NCBI GenBank assembly: GCA_946406115.1
Contig: OX291557.1
Location: 280,501-344,500, forward strand
DNA from: Apoda limacodes
Taxonomy: Eukaryota > Arthropoda > Insecta > Lepidoptera > Limacodidae
Reading direction: 5' to 3'
Length of the DNA stretch: 64,000 bases
The translations under genes were made by a program, and so were the position numbers. Below the pieces are notes generated by a model. It searched no databases. It worked only from the letters and a program-made list of their open reading frames with translations, and was not told where the DNA came from. This document shows, in pieces, positions 1 through 10,300 of the stretch (positions within the stretch are counted from its first letter, which is position 1; every line of letters starts with the position of its first letter).

Positions 1-40
1 TTTACCCACCATTTAAATTTAAATAACACTTACTACAGAT

Positions 41-616
41 ACAGTCGAACCGAACCGAACAGTAGAAACGGGTAAGTGCTACAGTCGAACCAAACCGAAC
101 AGTGGAAACGGGTAAGTGCTACAGTCGAACCGAACCGAACAGTAGAAACGGGTAAGTGCTACAGTCGAACCGAACCGAACAGTAGAAACGGGTAAGTGCT
201 ACAGTCGAATTGAACCAAACAGTAGAAACGGGTAAGTGCTACAGTCGAACCGAACCGAACAGTGGAAACGGGTAAGTGCTACAGTCGAACCGAACCGAAC
301 AGTAGAAACGGGTAAGTGCTACAGTCGAATCGAACCAAACAGTAGAAACGGGTAAGTGCTACAGTCGAACCGAACCGAACAGTGGAAACGGGTAAGTGCT
401 ACAGTCGATTCGAACCGAACAGTAGAAACGGGTAAGTGCTACAGTCGAACCGAACCGAACAGTAGAAACGGGTAAGTGCTACAGTCGAACCGAACCGAAC
501 AGTAGAAACGGGTAAGTGCTACAGTCGAACTGAACCGAACAGTGTAAACGGGAAAGTACTACAGTCGAACCGAACCGAACAGTAGAAACGGGTAAGTGCT
601 ACAGTCGATTCGAACC
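41..616. repeat. 40-bp minisatellite, about 14.4 copies
   Basis: A 40-bp unit beginning ACAGTCGAACCGAACCGAAC and ending GGGTAAGTGCT repeats head to tail without spacers. Units differ at a few positions only (AGTAG/AGTGG, CGAAC/CGATT, CGAACC/CAAACC). The last unit is cut after 16 bases at 616. There are no spacers of unique sequence, so it is not a CRISPR array. Each unit carries a GGTAAGT match to the consensus 5' splice site on the plus strand. Confidence 0.97.
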
Positions 617-1195
617 ATTATTTAATTCAAGCTTAAAATAACGGTTCAAAGCTTAATATTACAATTTATAGACATACACCCATTCCGTTCATCCTGTCCA
701 CTTCGAACGACCTGCTCATTTCGTACGTATCATATCTATTACTTTTTTTGTAAATACATACATATCATACATGAATACACCCAGACTCAAGACAGACACA
801 AAATGTTTATCATATAAATGTTTGTCCAGTGCGGGAATCGAACCCACACTACCAACTAGGCTGCAAAGGAGTCATATTAAGTAGGAAGTTCATTAATTCG
901 AGTTTCGTACCCAAGGGGTGCCATCGTGCCAATTACTAAGCCTACCTACGCTGTCTGTTTGTCTGTCCGACAACTTATTAAAGGGCTCTATCTTTTAGAC
1001 CGAAATAGGTTGATGCCTGAAATTTTCACAGAGTATGTTTTATAATGGGGGATTATCTAACAAATAATAAAAAGTAAAAATTTTAGGGGAAACAAGAAAC
1101 ACTTTTTTGTTGTTTTTGCTGCATAGTAAAAACAATAATACATACAGACTTTAAACTTAAAATAAAAATAGTGTGAACTCTAAATTATAACAAAA
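617..1195. other. AT-rich non-coding stretch with repeat fragments
   Basis: No reading frame of note. It holds the tRNA-related fragment listed separately (765-875). Around 960-1060 it holds a segment with 'CTGTTTGTCTGTCCG' followed by 'CCTGAAATTTTCACAGAG', which looks like a piece of a widespread lepidopteran interspersed repeat. The remainder is A/T-rich unique-looking sequence. Confidence 0.5.
765..875 (-). repeat. tRNA-related SINE-like fragment
   Basis: The minus strand reads GGGTTCGATTCCCGC at 845-831, a good RNA polymerase III B box. A weak A-box-like CCTAGTTGGTAG lies about 20 bases 5' of it. It is followed by 'GGACAAACATTTATATGAT' and 'TGAGTCTGGGTGT', a tail arrangement common in moth and butterfly SINEs. 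No cloverleaf can be drawn, so it is a repeat rather than a tRNA gene. Confidence 0.55.
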
Positions 1196-1202
1196 AACAA
1201 TT

Positions 1203-1460
1203 AAAACCTGCCAATTGTGAGACGGGCCCGAGCCATCCAATTGTGAGACGGGCCCGAGCCGTCCCATTACCATCTTTAATTATAGTTAAAGCGCCATTTA
1301 GTTATTATTCAGAGAAAAAGTAACACATTTGTTTGTAGGAAACGATATTCAAAGTAAAGCAACGTCGGGCAAGGTCAGTAATTGGATGGGTGACCGCTTA
1401 GCAACAAACTTTTTTTTATTGTGTATTTTCATAAATTACGTCAATTTACTCGCGTGTTGA
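1203..1460 (+). mobile_element. Miniature TIR element copy i with 5S-like core
   Basis: It shares with the cleaner copy at 1747-1981 the start (AATTGTGAGACGGGCCCGAG, duplicated here as two 30-bp direct repeats at about 1210 and 1240), the 'AGCGCCAT' stretch and the 5S-like core (1350-1400). Its 3' terminal inverted repeat is missing or replaced by unrelated A/T-rich sequence. Confidence 0.5.
1350..1400 (+). other. 5S rRNA-like segment (not a gene)
   Basis: The stretch AAGCAACGTCGGGCAAGGTC followed by 'AGTAATTGGATGGGTGACCGC' matches the 3' half of insect 5S rRNA (internal control region and following helix). The 5' half and the terminal helix are absent. It sits inside a repeat that recurs at 1555-1606 (minus) and 1853-1892 (plus), so it is a 5S-derived module carried by a mobile element. 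Confidence 0.7.
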
Positions 1461-1461
1461 T

Positions 1462-1690
1462 AAAATCGGTAAAGTGCGAGTCGGACTAGTGCACCGTTGG
1501 TTCTGTACTACCACACTGTAATTTACGAACACAAACAAAAACAAAAAGTGTACCGCTAAGCGGTCACCTATCCAATCTCTAACCAAGCCCGACGTGGCTT
1601 AGCTTTAAATATCGTTTTTAATAAACAAATGTGTAACTGGTTCTCTCAATAATCTAGTAGCTATCGTAAAAATAGTAACACATACAAGCT
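1462..1690 (-). mobile_element. Miniature TIR element copy ii, inverted, with 5S-like core
   Basis: It starts with 'CGGTAAAGTGCGAGTCGGAC' and 'GTGCACCGTTGGTTCTGTAC', the inverted form of the right end of copy iii. The reverse-complement 5S-like segment follows at 1555-1606, then the inverse of the 'GTAACACA' flank. The far terminal repeat is eroded. Orientation is opposite to the copies on either side. Confidence 0.5.
1555..1606 (-). other. 5S rRNA-like segment, inverted
   Basis: The reverse complement reads AAGCCACGTCGGGCTTGGTT followed by 'GGATAGGTGACCGCTTAGC', the same 5S 3'-half module as at 1350-1400. Confidence 0.65.
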
Positions 1691-1746
1691 TCAATCTTGC
1701 ACTGAGCTTAGTGTGTGTTAGCACTAAAGTATAATAACAAATAATA

Positions 1747-1981
1747 AAAACCGGTCAAGTGTGAGACGGGCCCGCCCGAGCCATTTACCATCTTAAATCA
1801 CCGTTACAGCGCCATCTAGCTATTATTAAGCGAAACAGTAACACAACGATATTCAAAGTTAAGCAACGTCGGGCTTGGTCAGTAATTGGATTAGCGCCAC
1901 ACTTTTTGTTTTGGAAATAACGTGAATGGTGGTAGGTACAGAACCCTTGGTGCGCGAGTCCGACTCACACTTGGCTGGTTT
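1747..1981 (+). mobile_element. Miniature TIR element copy iii (MITE-like), 5S-like core at 1853-1892
   Basis: The left end AACCGGTCAAGTGTGAGAC and the right end GACTCACACTTGGCTGGTTT are imperfect inverted repeats of about 22 bp. The 235-bp body has no coding capacity. It carries 'AAGTTAAGCAACGTCGGGCT' followed by 'TGGTCAGTAATTGGATTAGC' (5S-like), and a 'GGTACAGAACCCTTGGTGCG' subterminal motif typical of common lepidopteran repeats with GTACGGAACCCT ends. A non-autonomous DNA element is the best reading; the autonomous partner is not visible. Confidence 0.6.
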
Positions 1982-2164
1982 ATTTTTATAAAGTAAGTGT
2001 ACACGTGTATAAGTTAGTGTAAGCTAAATAGGCCTTCACTCTAATGACAACCAGTAGTGTTTTACTCTTTTACGGAAAATAAAAGTTAAATCATATGATT
2101 AAGTGCGACGATTTGTAATTACAAGTTTACCCATGGGAATAACAAATTACTTTTAAATATTATA

Positions 2165-2275
2165 CTCAGTTGTAACTAGGGCATGTAATATCGGAAGGTT
2201 TTCAATTCCGATATTGATTTCCGATATGAGATTTTAATATCGGAATTCCGATACTAATATCGGAATTGAACATAT
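2165..2275. repeat. Cluster of ATATCGGAA / TTCCGATAT palindromic words
   Basis: Within about 90 bases the word ATATCGGAA or its complement TTCCGATA occurs six times in both orientations, including ATATCGGAATTCCGATA. Such clusters are seen in subterminal transposase-binding regions of DNA transposons, but no transposase or terminal repeat accompanies this one. Confidence 0.5.
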
Positions 2276-2279
2276 TTTT

Positions 2280-3235
2280 CATAAAGTTGAATTAGACACA
2301 AGATTTTTTAAATTAATTTCTTTTTGTAATCAACATAAAAATAAAACAACTTCTGTGATGATTAAACCATAAAAAAAACATAAAACTGTAATCAATTTTG
2401 GTAAAAATAGCATAACCTATGATCAAAATCTAAATTTTAAATACCTTCTGAAATAACTTCACTAAAATACTTAATCAAAAATAAAAAAAAATTAACAAGA
2501 GAATAAAACTACTAACTCCTGTACTATTTATTTATTTTTTAGAAAACCACTTCTTTTCTTTATAATGCTTTCATAGAAACTCCTTCACTCCGATACTCTT
2601 CTGCTACTAATTAAATAAAAAAACTCAAAATCATCTTTAAAAAATTACAATTGGAAACAAATAGAACAAAACTACTTATTTACTAACATTATGTATATGT
2701 TTTTAAGAGATTAACTTGATAGTGCATTCTCAATAAATTAAAGGCTTCTAGCGTTTCAGCAAAAGCAAACTTCGGTCAATGCATCAAAAATATCAGCTTA
2801 CTTTCAACTTAAACTTATGTATAATACAAACACTCTGGACGCATGTTATATATACACTAATCCCTCCTTCCGTTTTTATCGCATACAAGTTAATAAGCTA
2901 TTATAATATCAAAATGAGGAAAAATTGGCGTCCACATGCAAGGCCTTCCTATCTTTTCAGATTTTCTCAAATTCTTGGTCAAAAGTCATATCACACCTTG
3001 TAGTGGTTGGGTAGTTACTGTAATTGGATAGTAATAAAACTACCTCAACATAGTCTTTGTTTCTGTGACAGCTCAATTGCATACAGGGTTTGCATTATAT
3101 TTGAGGTTTAGGACATGCATACTATAGTACATAGGATATATTAACATTATAGTACATAGGTAGTTAGCAGTCCATATCTTAACAACTAATTAACCGATTT
3201 GATGAAACTAACACTATTCCCTAAGTTGAACAGTA
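2280..3235. other. AT-rich sequence, nothing recognised
   Basis: Very A/T-rich. Short frames such as the one at 2779-3003 have no family features. If the Toll gene has further exons to the left, this could be intronic sequence of that gene. Confidence 0.5.
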
Positions 3236-3239
3236 GGTA

Positions 3240-3480
3240 CCTTATTCAATAAAAAAGAGAAAAGAAATATTTGAATCCAATTACTAGTTCCTGAGAAATA
3301 CGTGGACAAACATAAATATATACTCATACATATAAACATACATATACTTATGAACTTTAGCACATCTGTTTAGAAGCTCACATAGACCAACACATAGTAG
3401 TAAACAATGTGCAATTCTAACCATATATCAAACATACAGGTCAAATCAATCACCTTCTTTTTTGAAGTCGGTTAATATTG
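3240..3480. repeat. Interspersed repeat fragment in putative Toll intron
   Basis: It ends with 'TCACCTTCTTTTTTGAAGTC' and GGTTAATATT, a variant of the TTTTTTGAAGTCGGTTAA end common to many lepidopteran repeats. A run of TACATA-type simple sequence lies just before it. It lies 3' of the Toll exon on the minus strand, in what the donor site says is intron. Confidence 0.4.
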
Positions 3481-3599
3481 ACAGATGTCATTGTTTGTTT
3501 TTTATATATTTAACTTTTATTTAATAAATGTCATCCTAAAAGAGTTCCTTTGTTTTTCCCTCTATTTAGTAGTTATTAACTAAGTGTAGAATTACTTAC

Positions 3600-4761
3600 A
3601 CAGAAAATTTCATAAGAAAGTTGTCATTAAGATTTAGTGTCTCCAGTGAAGTTTGTTGGCGAAGAAGGTCAGGTGGCAACGAAGTCAGCTGATTGTTAGC
3701 AAGGCTGAGATGCCGCAGCGCCGCAGAGCCTCGCAGTACGTCCCCCGGCAAGTCGCGCAGCTCGCAGTTCTCCAGCCGCACAACCGTGAGGGCCGGCAGG
3801 TTCGCCAGCGCGAGCGCTCGCACAACCAGCGCCTCGTTGCTCAACACTTCAAAGTGTTCCAGAAGTTTTAAACCCTGGAACAGTGTCGACTGCAGCTCGG
3901 GAATGCTATTGCTTATAAGCTTGAGTAGGCGCAGGCCGGGCACCGATGAGAAAATGCGGTCTGGCAACGCACCCGTAATGCTATCTATTAGTAAAAGCTC
4001 TTGGAGAGCATCTAGGCCTTTGAGCGCGATCGGGTCCACCCGCGTAATATTGTTATGGTTAAAGACCAGTCGCCGCAGAACCGGAAGCCCGCGGAACGCC
4101 TCCGCTTGCAGCTCTGTAAGATCACACTCCGACAGCTCGAGACGCAGCAGGTTCTTCAGAGTGTAGGAAACGTGCGGGGCAACCTTAAACACTTCTGAGC
4201 TGAGCCGCAGTGGGGTGTTGGCGATGGTGAGATTGGTGAGCTTAGGCGCAGCGGCGAGCGCAACGAGCGGGAGCGGTGTGGCACGCAGAAGTGGCGCGCC
4301 GTAGAGCTGCCCCTGTATGGTGAGGGCCTGCAGCGAGAGGTTGGTGAGGTGCTTGGACCCTAGCGCGGACAGCACGCTGCCTGGCGCCTCCCAGAGTTTT
4401 AGGTGCGTAACACTACCGAAGCCGAACCGTCTCAGCAAGCACGCGACGCCCGTACCGGGTAGCGGGCAGTTTTCTAGAGTCATTGTCTGTAAATTGTTGT
4501 TACTTAGCACATCAAACAATGGAAGATCTTCGCACTCAAAGCTTCCACTCTTGCATTTAATTACTACAAAATATCCTTTTAGAATTGAAGCTTCTACTGT
4601 GATGTTGGCGGCACGCAGCTGACAATGCTTCGTTTCGTCGGCTTCAAGTCGGGTGCGTGGTACCATGAAGCAGGTGGGTGGCACTGCGGCTACCGCAAGC
4701 GCCACAAGCGTCGCCGCTAACGCCAGAGCCGTTCTCGTCGGGTGTAGGTCCAACGCGTTCC
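3600..4761 (-). CDS. Toll-family leucine-rich-repeat receptor, N-terminal coding exon (partial gene)
   Basis: The exon encodes a secretory leader (hydrophobic ALALAATLVALAVAAV at about residues 8-23 of the open frame) and an N-terminal cap with cysteines at about 28, 44, 67, 74, 96 and 105. The segment 'LENCPLPG' then 'LLRRFGF' lies where Toll receptors have their first conserved block. At least eight leucine-rich repeats follow, with several N-x-S/T glycosylation sites. There is no ATG at the 5' edge: the frame is open through a TTG to an acceptor TCTTGCAG|GG at 4762/4761, so the initiator Met probably lies in an upstream exon. The 3' edge is a donor, TCTGT|GTAAGT at 3600/3599; reading past it gives an immediate stop. 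The later LRRs, transmembrane segment and TIR domain must lie in exons to the left of the window or be absent. Known role of the family: receptors for Spaetzle-type cytokines in development and antimicrobial signalling. Membership of the Toll family is an inference from the layout; which paralogue cannot be told. Confidence 0.8.
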
Positions 4762-4799
4762 CTGCAAGACACTTGCTTGTATATTGTATATTTATTTAC

Positions 4800-4880
4800 T
4801 CACTAGCTTTTGCCCGCGGCTCCATCCGCGCTAAATTCGATTATCAGTGTAGGATTTCTACGGAAAGTCCTTGATTATAG
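4800..4880 (+). repeat. CTAGCTTTTGCCCGCGG-type interspersed fragment
   Basis: It begins CACTAGCTTTTGCCCGCGGC and continues 'CTAAATTCGATTATC' with 'AGGATTTCTACGG'. The same sequence family recurs at 10025-10290. It is a fragment of a high-copy lepidopteran retroposon and lies just outside the Toll exon acceptor. Confidence 0.6.
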
Positions 4881-5280
4881 TAAGTTTGCTGTAGATAGTT
4901 GTTTCGCGTACAATTTGGTAATAGTTATTTCTGTGAGAACTTATTAATTTTTCAGGATATAAATTGGCATGGGTCCTTCTCCGTCTCTTCACCTGTCTCT
5001 TTGTGTTTAATACCATGCCAAGTAAAATATTTCAAGAAATCTATACAAAAAAAATATCGTTTCCGCCGATTTTTGCATTTTATTTGTGTGTTAAGGGATA
5101 AGCATCGCACCTTTACCGTTTAAGACATTTTTTATGTAAAAAAAGCTCGCGCCCCATAAGTAAATTATCAAACAAGCCAATATCAGGCAGCAAGTTGGTC
5201 AGATATATTTAGTATAAAAGTAAGCTATTTTCATAAATTACAGTATACTTAATTGTTGGTCTAGGAGGAATTTCTTCATA
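4881..5280. other. AT-rich sequence, nothing recognised
   Basis: No coding feature with family support. It lies between a retroposon fragment and a LINE fragment. Confidence 0.4.
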
Positions 5281-5282
5281 TT

Positions 5283-6290
5283 TTATACTGCTTTTGAAAT
5301 GGCATGGCAGCAACGTCTGGCAAAGAATTTAGACCTTCTTCCAAACGATGCATACTTATGGCGAGGACAGTTAATTAAATATGAAGAGGCACGAGTTTTA
5401 TTTTTATTTCTATCAAGGACCCATGATAGTTTGTCATACAAATAGCTTTTAAGTTTTGACTTTGCCAAATAATAAAACTGTAAAATGCAATTTCTTGCGA
5501 GCATGTATTTTGAGCAGCTTATGACTATTGAGATAAGGAGTGACATGGGTTCTTGGAAGGATAGGAAATCAAAAACGGGCACAGGAATTTTGTACCCTTG
5601 GTATGAGATGTTTAGAGCGCGTAAAGAGCGCTAAGTCATAGACCCATACACTGTGTCCGCGTAATTTAATTATGATAGAACTAACTCACATAGCTGAATT
5701 CGTAAATCCACGCTGAGGTAAAGCCGCATTCTATTTAGTAACCGTAAGCGGTAGAAAAAATTTCAGACTGCCTCTAGCACACGAAACTCAAATTTCAAAT
5801 TGCTATCAAATATAAGCCCCAAATTTCTACTCTCTGACACATATTTAATTGGCTCACCAGCAATCTTAATATTTGGCTGGCATTGTAAGATCATATGTAG
5901 TTGTTTTTTTGAACCCAAAATCATCAAATTAGATTTCATTGGAATAAATACTAGACATTTTTTATCTGACCACAATGTTATTCTGTTCAAGTTCTAATTT
6001 ATTAATTTTACAGATTCAAGAGTGTTTTATGGCTTTAAAATAAATTTGAAGGTCATCAGCATAAATATGATGGTAACAGTTGTATATGCCTGATGTAATG
6101 TCTGCAATATAGAGAATGAAGAGAAGAGGTTCTAAAATAGAACCCTGTGGAACACCTCTTTTAACACACTGTGCCGAAAAATCCTCCACACCATCCTCCA
6201 CACCATCCTCCCCAGCAATTTCTACATATTTGTACAAAGCTTCCCCCCCTAGCCGGGCATGGGTTGGCATATTTTTGGTCATTCAAAAAG
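5283..6290 (-). pseudogene. Fragment of a CR1/Daphne-like LINE reverse transcriptase
   Basis: Three broken frames on the minus strand form one C-terminal RT stretch. 6282-6016 has 'GVPQGSILEPLLFILYIADI' and the catalytic 'YADDLQIYF'. 5990-5763 has 'SESRNLGLIFDSNLKF'. 5582-5283 is the C-terminal thumb and tail ('YLYDKLSWVLDRNKNKTRAS'). Each block aligns with the fuller copy at 13441-17830 (compare 'GVPQGSILGPLLFILY' and 'PEVRNLGLIMDSQLRF' there). It is a 5'-truncated, frameshifted relic. Confidence 0.8.
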
Positions 6291-9195
6291 TATCTATTCG
6301 GATCACTGGAATTTTTCAATGCTACTACACCTCACCGTCTTCACACAGTCGTCCGTTCAACCTTCCACATGTAGAGAGAGAGGCAGTTCGTAAGTGTTTT
6401 GATGTTATGTCGTGTTGGCCCGCCATTGCTTCAGTAGCGATTTTGTACGGTCGCCACTACAGGATCGTCTAAAGGTGCGTACGGATTATTTGAAACACAA
6501 CATTTCCTATACATTTTAATGTGTTCGCGAACGCACTAGAATCAACTGCTCGCACGCTACGTGCATTCGCAGGGCGCACATGGTTCCCGCCTATTGTGGC
6601 TTTTCAACAAACGCTTTGAGTGCGCGCAGTGTAATCTGGACGGCTAACTCGCGGCGGACCTGCCTACTGCTCGCGATATTTGAATTGTCAATTGAAATAA
6701 TGGATGGAGATGACGACTGGGACTTTTTTTATGCTGGTGTAATAAAATAATTGAAACACCAATATAGTCATGTACATGTAGTGTACTCCAGTCTACCCTA
6801 GAACAAAATTATGTCTAACTACCTATATAGCGTACCATTATGTGGGATTTAATTGAATACCTAATGTATTTATAGAGAAGTAGTTATAGGTCTAATTATC
6901 TGTTGGATATACAAAAATAAGATAGTCAAACATTATAAATAGATAAACATAAATTGGGGTTCTAAATAATTGCGCGGTAAAAGATAAGACAGCGCTGCAT
7001 TAGATATATGTCTATCGTAGATTTTGTTTCGATGAATGGTAAAGTAGCTTAAAACAGTACGACTCGAGGTGTAAAAATAATAATAAAACTGTGTGCCCAA
7101 ATCGAATGATCGTCACGTGACCAGGTCAAATAAAAAATACGGGAAATAGGGATATCTCCTAATTAGTGCGTGTAAAAGAGATAAAACAAGAAAGAAATCA
7201 TTCGCTCGCTTGATTTTGGCGCCACGGCGCTGGAGACTGTCGTGACAGAGTCCTCTCTCTCCCATTCGAAATTCAAAATTCGTGAGTGACGCGCGCGGTT
7301 TTGCATAATGGTGTGTTTCCCGCCTTTTTTGAGTCGAGTAATACGGAAAGCGTCCCACCTCCCGCATTCTTAAATAGAATTTTGACAAATATCGGTTAAA
7401 GACTGTGCTTCCCGTGTTTTTCTTAAGAAATAGTGTTTGCAATTACAAAGTGCAAATGTGAATAAATAATAAAACTTTAAGTGGTTATTTACAATGAATT
7501 AACATTGAACCGTGTACCCGTGTGTAACCGTAAAGTTGTTAGGAGTGTTCGAGCTTGGCGTCGTCGTCGCTGTCGGCGTCTTCCCGCCCATCGATAATTT
7601 TCCTGAGTGAGTAGATTAATTTTATTTTCAGAGGAGATAACTATAATTGCGAAAGGGAAAAATTCCTTTTGAGTACAGCTGTTTATCTAGAAATTCATTT
7701 GTAGAGTTTCTATATGAATTGTTGTTGCGTAGGTAAACTATTAATTATAACCATTGTTTTACTTTTCTTGTGTAAATATGTTCGTATGTGAAAACTGTAA
7801 ATTTTGAAAAGGTACATATACCTACAGATGAGAGACAGGTTATGTGCTAACGGTTTAGGTACACAAATCACGCACTGATGTTGTGGCAAACCGTACATAG
7901 GATATCTAGAGTTCTACTATCGCATTTTAAGAATGTTATATAATCATTAAATGTAATAACTATCTAAATTACTTAAAAATTAAATTAAATGTGCATAATA
8001 AAATACTAACAAAATACATGCCTTGGTTGACGATTTTAAGAACATGGCGCCGGATCTAATTATAATTCTCGAATTATACCTAACAGTGATAACTGTGAAT
8101 TACCTTTTTGTACGAATCAATTAGTGATTTTGATTGCCAAGGGCACTCAATTTAGTACTTTACAGATTGAGTAAAGATTTTCCTTTATAGAATTGTAACC
8201 TACTGTACGGTTTTTTTTTATGACAAATACGTATTACGTAAGTGTTTCTTCTGAAAGTAATTAATGGGACTGTAAGGTCACAACCCTTTGATGATAAAAT
8301 ATATCGTTTGATTTGATGTTGCTCTTACTTCTTTATCTATTTTTAATAGGTAACAATCAAGATATGCCAAACAATGATAATAAAAAAAATATACTTTAGT
8401 ATTGCTTTCTTCTTTTGATATAAAAAAAAGAAGGAAATGATTTACGGTACCTAACCTTAAGGAAACAATGAACCGGGGTACGACATAAGTTAAACTTTGA
8501 CCGAACATATTAAACATGGATTAGTTGGTCTAGGGTCTGTCCAATTCTTCTTCATAGAAAATCCTATTATCATAGCGTATTATTATCCAGGTAGGGCCCC
8601 CTTAATAACTGATGAGCCGGGGGGGGGGGGGACCTCGACCTTCCGGTGAAACGCGAAGGTTCTAATCACTCTAAATGCCTATTGTTGATCTGACTAAAGT
8701 GTTAGATTTTGAGTGAGCAATGTTTTCATTACTGACTGAATAGTAGGAAAGTACCTACTAAGACGGGTTACCTACCCATGTAAATTGGCGTTCTGTCGTC
8801 ATAATTATCTTAATTGACTGTGACAAATTATTAAAAGAAACTCTACTTAATCTTTACGTTATTCGCAATTTGTTCCATATTTATTTATATTATCTTAATA
8901 TCTCAAGTTCGTAAGAGAAAGGTTGCACATGATGTCTCCTTTATAAGTTCTTGTACCTACGCAAAGAACGGAATTATTCACTGTTATCTGTAAGATGTCT
9001 AAATACTGAAAATTCCACGTTTACTAAAAGATTTTGGTTTGTAAGAAGAACTACCATGAAGACTAAATAGTACCTTGTGTGAAATATCTTATTATAGGGC
9101 CGTATGGTTGTTTACCACCTTTACAGCAAACAAAGGGAATTATCTTCAGGGTGCAGAAATATTAGGTTAAATTCAATCGATCATTTATCGACCAA
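6291..9195. other. Long gene-poor stretch
   Basis: No supported coding region on either strand. Two things stand out. At 7530-7606 a GC-rich patch with repeated CGTCG ('GCGTCGTCGTCGCTGTCGGC') ends at CTGA|GTGAGT, which could be a 5' non-coding exon with its donor. At 8619-8631 there is a run of 13 G. The rest is A/T-rich. Confidence 0.4.
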
Positions 9196-9197
9196 TT

Positions 9198-9350
9198 GAT
9201 GTAGTGGTTATAACGTTTGATAAGCATACGAAGGGCCGCGGTTCGATCCCGACACTACAGACATTTGCTTTTTGTTTATTGTCGCGAACTGTAAAGGAAA
9301 TCTTAATTTTTTATGTTCGTTTTACTGGCATATTGTAAGGTTAAATAAAT
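9198..9350 (+). repeat. tRNA-derived SINE fragment
   Basis: A 60-nt tRNA-like head at 9200-9259 has a perfect 7-bp end pairing (TGTAGTG with CACTACA), an A-box-like TAGTGGTTATAACG and a B box GGTTCGATCCC. It is too short for a cloverleaf and its T stem does not pair, so it is not a working tRNA gene. A T-rich tail follows and ends in 'AAATAAATAAATAAAG' near 9350. Confidence 0.6.
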
Positions 9351-10024
9351 AAATAAAGTAATAGAAACTAAATTATGAAAGGCTTACTCTTTGACAGGAT
9401 CTAAATAGTTATGAATTGAAAGTGAATAAGGGTAGTTATGGGGAAGGTTATTGTATCAGAAATCTACTTAATCAAGTTCAGTGTGACGATAATTTAAATC
9501 ATTACCAGAACGAATTATAATAGCTATCTTAGTTTGGTACATCAGTCGTGTGCGACAAGTTAGTTAAAATAAATGGTTAGGGCTTAGATAGTTATATTAT
9601 GTAGAATTTAATCTTAAAATCAAAGTTCACTCGCCATGCTAGTGACTGACTAAACTCATACCTTCTTAGAATCAGGGTTACTTAGTTTCAGAATGTAGCG
9701 GTCCTAATCACGCCATTAGACGATCATTGCCAAATTAAAATTCTATTATTAGTTTTCTGCGGTGATGTAGGATTTAGTAGGTAGGGGTAGGTTGACGCGA
9801 TTATTTAAAAGAGGGGGGGGGGGGGGGGGGTTCTACATACACTTCAAAACCTCGGCGTGCGCGCGGACTGTCTACATACAGTCTTGTTGCATTGCATCTT
9901 GTGTTGCAAATAATCTGTACCAACCTTAACAGTCAACTGTTCGTCCAACCTTACGAGTAGAGATGTAGTTCCTCAGTTTTTGATGATATAAAGTCGTGTT
10001 GACACGCGATTGCTTTATTTATTA
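9351..10024. other. AT-rich sequence with an 18-base G run
   Basis: No gene seen. 9813-9830 is an unbroken run of 18 G, followed by a GC-richer 60 bases. Confidence 0.5.
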
Positions 10025-10300
10025 TCTACTAGCTTTTGCCCGCGGTTCCGCCCGCCCGAAATTTGGTTTTCGGTCTAGGATTTCAACGCCATCTTCTCAA
10101 TTATAGAAAAAATCCGGTTCTTGACCTATGTACTTCCTACGGACTCAAACTATTTCCATGCCAAATTTTACCGCGGTTCTACTCGCCCTAAATTCGATTA
10201 TCGGTGAAGGCTTTTAACGGCAACTCCTCAATCAGAGAAAAAAAAACGACTCACACTTGAAGTTTTCAAGTAGCCTATGTCAGACAAATGGACAGACAGA
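10025..10300 (+). repeat. CTAGCTTTTGCCCGCGG-type retroposon fragment
   Basis: It starts 'CTACTAGCTTTTGCCCGCGG', continues 'CGAAATTTGGTTTTCGGTC', then a second related arm ('GCCCTAAATTCGATTATCGG'), and ends 'AGCCTATGTCAGACAAATGG' plus 'ACAGACAGACAG'. It is homologous to 4800-4880 and non-coding. Confidence 0.6.

Noticed and set aside
41..616. CRISPR array
   Set aside because: Units are contiguous with no unique spacers and the setting is an insect genome.
1350..1400. 5S rRNA gene
   Set aside because: Only the 3' half is present and it recurs inside a mobile repeat in both orientations.
2779..3003. Small plus-strand gene
   Set aside because: No family feature, no clear promoter or context, A/T-rich background.
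3653..4622. Plus-strand frames opposite the Toll exon
   Set aside because: They are antisense shadows of the GC-rich coding exon.
9200..9259. Functional tRNA gene
   Set aside because: The ends pair perfectly and a B box is present, but the sequence is only 60 nt and the T stem does not form; it continues into a retroposon tail.
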